Below, piece by piece: positions 60,111 through 64,000 of a stretch of 64,000 nt of DNA. Source of the DNA: Spirochaetales bacterium (GTDB lineage: Bacteria; Spirochaetota; Spirochaetia; JABMQR01); assembly GCA_018399255.1 (NCBI GenBank), contig JAGYPA010000013.1, forward strand, positions 1-64,000, read 5' to 3'. Position 1 is the first letter of the stretch; each line of letters begins with the position of its first letter. Both the position numbers and the translations under genes were made by a program. The notes under the pieces are model-generated. The model did no database searches. It was not told the DNA's origin and saw nothing but the letters and a program-made list of their open reading frames with translations.

Positions 60111-62512
60111 TATAAAGCAACAGAAATCACCCTCCGGCCGTCGGGCAGAGGATCGGTTTCACAGCCTGACTTCCGGCAGACAACCGGCCGCGACTCCCCC
60201 GGAGGAAGCAGAAAGTCAATTGCAGCGTAGGGCAGCTGATAGCCAAGTGCCAGGTACTCGATATCCAGAATAATGCGGGGGGCAGAGCTTTTGACGTGCA
60301 GCCGCAGGATCGTCAGTCCGCCGTCACGATAACGGTTGGTTACCCCGTCATCTTCCACCAGATCAAACCATGACTGCCCCTCATTGCCGGGGAATACCAG
60401 CACCTGCCTGACGTCATCCGTTTCCGACCCGACAAACTGCATGGTTTTTCCCATGGGAATCAGTGCCCCTTCTGCGGCCAGCAGCGGAATCCGTTCGAGA
60501 GGGGCCGGGACGGTCACGGTGCTGCCGCCGGCGTACCATTTTCCAGTGGCAATATCGCACCAGTCGGTTCCGGCTGGGAGATAGACATCGCGCTCCCGTG
60601 CTCCTTCGGTAAAGACCGTAGCGGCCAGCAGCTTCGGTCCGATCAGAAAATTGAACGACTCATCAGTAAGTTCGGGATCTTCGGGAAACTGATAAATCAG
60701 CGGCCGTATGATCGGCGTGCCGGATCGGGACGCCTCGAAAAAGAGCGAATAGAGGTAGGGGATAAGTCGGTAGCGGAAACGGATCAGCTCTCTGACTAAC
60801 GGGGTGATCTCAGGGTACATCCAGGGTTCCGATGCCGTTCCGTCAAGCCGCCATGAGTGAATGGAGAATCGAGGATGCAGAATTCCGTTCTGAATCCAGC
60901 GGATAAAAAGTTCAGGAGACGGGGCATCACCCCAGAAACCCCCCACATCATGACCGGTATTAGGCTGCCCGGAGATGCTCAACCCCAGACCCATAGGAAT
61001 ATTGTAGCGCAGGGTCTCCCAGCTGGTAGAATTGTCGCCGCTCCAGGTCTGGGCATAGCGCTGAATACCGGGACAACCGGAACGGCAGAGAAGGTACGGC
61101 CTCAGCTCCGGCCTGTTTTCGCACTGACTTTCGTATGAGGCGCGAGTCATGAGCAGACTCTGGAGAGGCTTGATCAGGGCAATGGAAATGGGGCGGCCGA
61201 ACCCGCTGCACTGAATGGTACTGTTCCAGACCTCATACTCATTGTTATCGTTCCAGGTAGCATCGATCCCGTAATTGAGAATCTCATCGGCAACCTTTTT
61301 CTTCCACCAGCGGTACCCGTTTTCAGAGGTAAAGTCGATGTAGGAGCCCTTGCCGCCCCAGAACATGCTCAAATGAGCTCCGTGTTCGTCCTGCAGAAAC
61401 AGCCCCTGCCGGGAAGCCTCCTGATACTCAGGGTGTGAATCGAGCAGGCACGGTTTGATATTGGCGGCAACCTTTATCCCGGCCTGATGAAACAGCCGGC
61501 TGATGGATTCCGGCTCCGGAACACGGTCCCGGTTCCAGGAAAACACGTGCCGCTTGTTGTCATTGCTCATCGAATAGCCTGATGACAGATGGAACATATC
61601 GCAGGGTATATCGTGCTTCATGCAGAGCTGGGCAAACTCGTCCAGCCGGACGGAAGCCTTCGAACTGTCGGTGTATCCCATTCCCGAGCCCAGATACCCC
61701 AGAGACCACCGTGGAGGAAGCGGAACCCTTCCAATAAGCAGCGAGATACGTTCTGCCACCTCTTTTATGGAGGGACCATAAATCATGTAGTAGTCAATAT
61801 CGCCGTCTTCCGCGTGCCAGTAGCGGTAGTCATCATGGTATGCATCAATTTCCTTACCGAGATCGAAGACAGTATCTGCCAGATTGTCATAGATCAGTCC
61901 ATAGGCAATCTGAAGATCCGGGCGAAAGGTGATGTAGATCGGCCAATGCTTGTAGAGCGGGTCGGTTGTGCGTGCATTGTAGCCCAGCGCATCGAGATTC
62001 TGCATCCGCATCCGGCTTCCACGCTTGTTGAGCCGGCCTGTCCTCTCTCCGAAACCGTAGTAGGCCTCCTGCGGTTCCCGTCTGAGATAATGATATACGC
62101 CCCGTCCGTCGGCATCGATAAGATACGGTTTGGTGGGAAGGTCGCCGGCAAACATGTTCCCCTGGGAATCATGCCAGCTCAGGCAGGTTGAATCACGGTC
62201 GATTCTAACCTCCAGAGAGGCTGTTTTGAGAAAGAGATATGTTTCCGCAGAGCCGCTTTCCCATGCCGGGCAGGAGAATACCCCGGAATCATCACGATTA
62301 CGGCCCTCTTTCGGTAAGTCGGAAGATTCCTTTGTGCCCAAAATCATCCAGGTACGGTCCAGCCGGCTTTTTCCATCAGGCAGAATCCTGACTCGGACAA
62401 GCCACTCTTCGAGAACATCAATCGAAAAGCTTGAACTTCCGGGATATCGGCGGGAATATCCGGACTTGGTGAAAAGATCGGATGTGTGCTTCGGCAGCTC
62501 TAGCAGATTCAT
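60110..62512 (-). CDS. Alpha-glucosidase/alpha-xylosidase, GH31
   Basis: An 800-aa GH31 hydrolase, probably cytoplasmic. Motifs: YYGFGERTGRLNKRGSRMR, the nucleophile region IDATWNDNNEYEVWN, the acid/base region QTWSGDNSTSWETLRYN and SGQPNTGHDVGGFWG, with a distal beta domain after residue 640. The ATG at 62512 with GGAGG is preferred over a TTG eight codons earlier. It follows two ABC permease genes, so it should cleave an imported alpha-linked oligosaccharide. Confidence 0.93.
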   Translation of the reverse strand: MNLLELPKHTSDLFTKSGYSRRYPGSSSFSIDVLEEWLVRVRILPDGKSRLDRTWMILGTKESSDLPKEGRNRDDSGVFSCPAWESGSAETYLFLKTASLEVRIDRDSTCLSWHDSQGNMFAGDLPTKPYLIDADGRGVYHYLRREPQEAYYGFGERTGRLNKRGSRMRMQNLDALGYNARTTDPLYKHWPIYITFRPDLQIAYGLIYDNLADTVFDLGKEIDAYHDDYRYWHAEDGDIDYYMIYGPSIKEVAERISLLIGRVPLPPRWSLGYLGSGMGYTDSSKASVRLDEFAQLCMKHDIPCDMFHLSSGYSMSNDNKRHVFSWNRDRVPEPESISRLFHQAGIKVAANIKPCLLDSHPEYQEASRQGLFLQDEHGAHLSMFWGGKGSYIDFTSENGYRWWKKKVADEILNYGIDATWNDNNEYEVWNSTIQCSGFGRPISIALIKPLQSLLMTRASYESQCENRPELRPYLLCRSGCPGIQRYAQTWSGDNSTSWETLRYNIPMGLGLSISGQPNTGHDVGGFWGDAPSPELFIRWIQNGILHPRFSIHSWRLDGTASEPWMYPEITPLVRELIRFRYRLIPYLYSLFFEASRSGTPIIRPLIYQFPEDPELTDESFNFLIGPKLLAATVFTEGARERDVYLPAGTDWCDIATGKWYAGGSTVTVPAPLERIPLLAAEGALIPMGKTMQFVGSETDDVRQVLVFPGNEGQSWFDLVEDDGVTNRYRDGGLTILRLHVKSSAPRIILDIEYLALGYQLPYAAIDFLLPPGESRPVVCRKSGCETDPLPDGRRVISVAL

Positions 62513-62631
62513 AATGATCGTATCCTCCAGTGACAACGGAATCAGGTATTGATGGATTGACAGCAGATTGTATTTATATCCCTCAGGTCAATTCTGCCCC
62601 TGCAGATAAATGCTTACCCTTCGGGGGTATT

Positions 62632-63471
62632 CTACCCTTTCAGACCCGTAGATGCGATACCCTGAATAAGATATTTCTGCATCCCCGCAAAAACTGCGAC
62701 AATGGGAATAATGCTCAGCACCGTCATGGCAAGAACATAATTCCAGTCGGTAACCAGCTCACCCCGGAATCGGGCAAGAGCAAGCTGAAGGGTAAACAGC
62801 TTTTCCCGGTTGATGACAATCAGCGGCCAGAGAAAATCGTTCCAGCGCCACATGACCGAAAAAACCGTAACAACGGCCAGCGCAGGAGTGCAGAGGGGAA
62901 GCATGATTTTCCAGTAGATCGAGAAATGACCGGCCCCGTCAATTTTTGCCGCATCGATCATCTCATCCGATATCGTGAGCATGTACTGCCGCAGGATAAA
63001 AACGCCGGTCGGGGTGGCTGCCGGCGGGATAATAATACCCAGCAGCGTATTGGCCATGCCCAGACGTGCCACCATAAGATAGACAGGCAGCATGATAACT
63101 CTGATCGGGATCATGAGCGTTGCCAGCATAAGTATAAAAATGATGCTGCGCCCCGGAAATTGATATTTGCTCAAAGCGAAGGCGGCCATGGAGTTTATTA
63201 TAAGGGTGATCAGTGTTGCACTGAGGGTTACCAGGATGCTGTTCCAGAGGTAGCGCAGAAACCTGAACTGCGCCACGGCCTCGGTATAGTTGGTGAAAAT
63301 CCAGCGCTCCGGCAGGAATGTCGGAGGCGAACGGTAGATTTCAGCCAGGCTCTTGAACGATGAGAGGATGATCCACAGCACCGGTACAAACATGAGTGCC
63401 GATCCGACAGCCAGCAGGAGGATGACCGCACCGTTTGTCTTTTTCCGGTTGATCCGGTTTTTCCTGGCCAT
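62632..63471 (-). CDS. Sugar ABC transporter permease, MalG type
   Basis: A 279-aa CUT1 permease with six helices (GAVILLLAVGSALMFVPVLW first), EAA loop TISDEMIDAAKIDGAGHFSI and the usual KG end. One-base overlap with the upstream permease stop. A 119-bp gap separates it from the GH31 gene, without a clear terminator. Confidence 0.92.
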   Translation of the reverse strand: MARKNRINRKKTNGAVILLLAVGSALMFVPVLWIILSSFKSLAEIYRSPPTFLPERWIFTNYTEAVAQFRFLRYLWNSILVTLSATLITLIINSMAAFALSKYQFPGRSIIFILMLATLMIPIRVIMLPVYLMVARLGMANTLLGIIIPPAATPTGVFILRQYMLTISDEMIDAAKIDGAGHFSIYWKIMLPLCTPALAVVTVFSVMWRWNDFLWPLIVINREKLFTLQLALARFRGELVTDWNYVLAMTVLSIIPIVAVFAGMQKYLIQGIASTGLKG

Positions 63472-64000
63472 TACAAAGCCTCCCTTCTCTTGCCGAAGAG
63501 GTACTGCACTATGGTCAGCAGGAGAATAATGACAAAAAGAACCAGCGAGGCTGCCGCTGCCCGACCGAATTGGTCCAGCTCGAAAGCTGCCCGGTAAATG
63601 TACTGAACCACCATCATGGTAGCCGTTCCCGGACCCCCTCCGGTGAGAATGTAGATGTGATCGAATATCTCAAAAGCACGGATCATGCCGAGAATGGTGA
63701 CCGTGGCAATTGAGGGGGCGAGCATGGGAAAGGTTATAAAGATGAAATCCTGATAGGCTCGCGATCCATCCACCCGGGACGCCTCGTAGAGACTTGCGGG
63801 AATAGACTGCAGTCCTGCCAGGATGATCAGGGCGAAAAAACCGATTGTAGCCCAGACATGGACCACTACTACCCAGGTACGGGCCAGATCGGGACGCAGC
63901 AGCCAGGGACGGGTTTCCAGTCCGACTTTCTGGAGTATCCCGTTAAGGATGCCGAATTGATTATGCAGAATCCATTGCCAGACCAGGGCAACCACTACTG
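63471..64000 (-). CDS. Sugar ABC transporter permease, MalF type, partial
   Basis: The C-terminal 174 or more residues of a CUT1 permease; the N-terminus lies beyond the window. It has the EAA loop SIPASLYEASRVDGSRAYQD and FDHIYILTGGGPGTATMMV. It partners the MalG-type permease that follows. The binding protein should be encoded just outside the window. Confidence 0.9.
   Translation of the reverse strand, partial: VVVALVWQWILHNQFGILNGILQKVGLETRPWLLRPDLARTWVVVVHVWATIGFFALIILAGLQSIPASLYEASRVDGSRAYQDFIFITFPMLAPSIATVTILGMIRAFEIFDHIYILTGGGPGTATMMVVQYIYRAAFELDQFGRAAAASLVLFVIILLLTIVQYLFGKRREAL

Overview
The window looks like a chromosomal segment of a free-living, sugar-fermenting spirochaete (Spirochaeta/Sediminispirochaeta-like). 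This is inferred from the number of sugar ABC importers, the solute-binding proteins with Ala/Gly/Ser-Gln-(Gln)-Glu-rich mature N-termini, YesMN-type two-component control, and clusters of uroporphyrinogen-decarboxylase-like (URO-D/MtaA-like) proteins beside glycosidases. No rRNA or tRNA gene and no CRISPR array was recognised. Most genes are intact and tightly packed, often with ATGA or TAATG start/stop overlaps.

Layout. (1) 0.2-8.1 kb: a URO-D-like gene, then a minus-strand alpha-galactoside operon (LacI regulator, solute-binding protein, two permeases, GH36 alpha-galactosidase). (2) 8.3-11.4 kb: an operon of three different URO-D-like proteins whose promoter resembles that of the lacI gene. 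(3) 11.4-15.5 kb: two badly decayed IS4/IS1634-type transposase genes. A 235-bp near-identical direct repeat flanks the first. (4) 15.6-19.8 kb: a Na+/solute symporter, its small membrane partner, and two overlapping ORFs that appear to have exchanged halves of an acyl-CoA synthetase and a lipoate-protein-ligase-like enzyme. (5) 20.0-31.5 kb: a catabolic cluster with two SDRs, class II aldolase, ROK repressor, ABC importer, FGGY kinase, a frameshifted triose-phosphate-isomerase-like gene and a LarA-type racemase. (6) 31.6-39.6 kb: an accessory/housekeeping stretch with a Fic remnant, VapBC, an AlbA_2/HATPase protein, MazG-like hydrolase, hemolysin III, a GGDEF-hemerythrin protein, TauE and MFS transporters. 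(7) 39.7-54.7 kb: an AT-richer sugar island with two RbsABC-type importers around a YesMN two-component pair, plus SDR, SMP-30 lactonase, zinc dehydrogenase and aldose epimerase. This suggests oxidative sugar-to-aldonate catabolism. (8) 54.9-58.0 kb: flavin reductase, GNAT-ASCH protein, and a HigBA-type locus with a deleted toxin and an antitoxin-metallopeptidase fusion. (9) 58.0-64 kb: AraC regulator, URO-D-like protein, GH31 glycosidase and an ABC permease pair cut by the window edge.

The most unusual items are the reciprocally fused synthetase/ligase pair, the recurrent URO-D-like genes with a varying metal-ligand position (H-x-C, H-x-D, H-x-H), the long direct repeat around an IS remnant, a double-hairpin repeat shared by two distant intergenic regions, and many short tandem repeats with unrelated units, one of which lies inside the GH36 enzyme. 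All family calls come from reading motifs; no database search was run.
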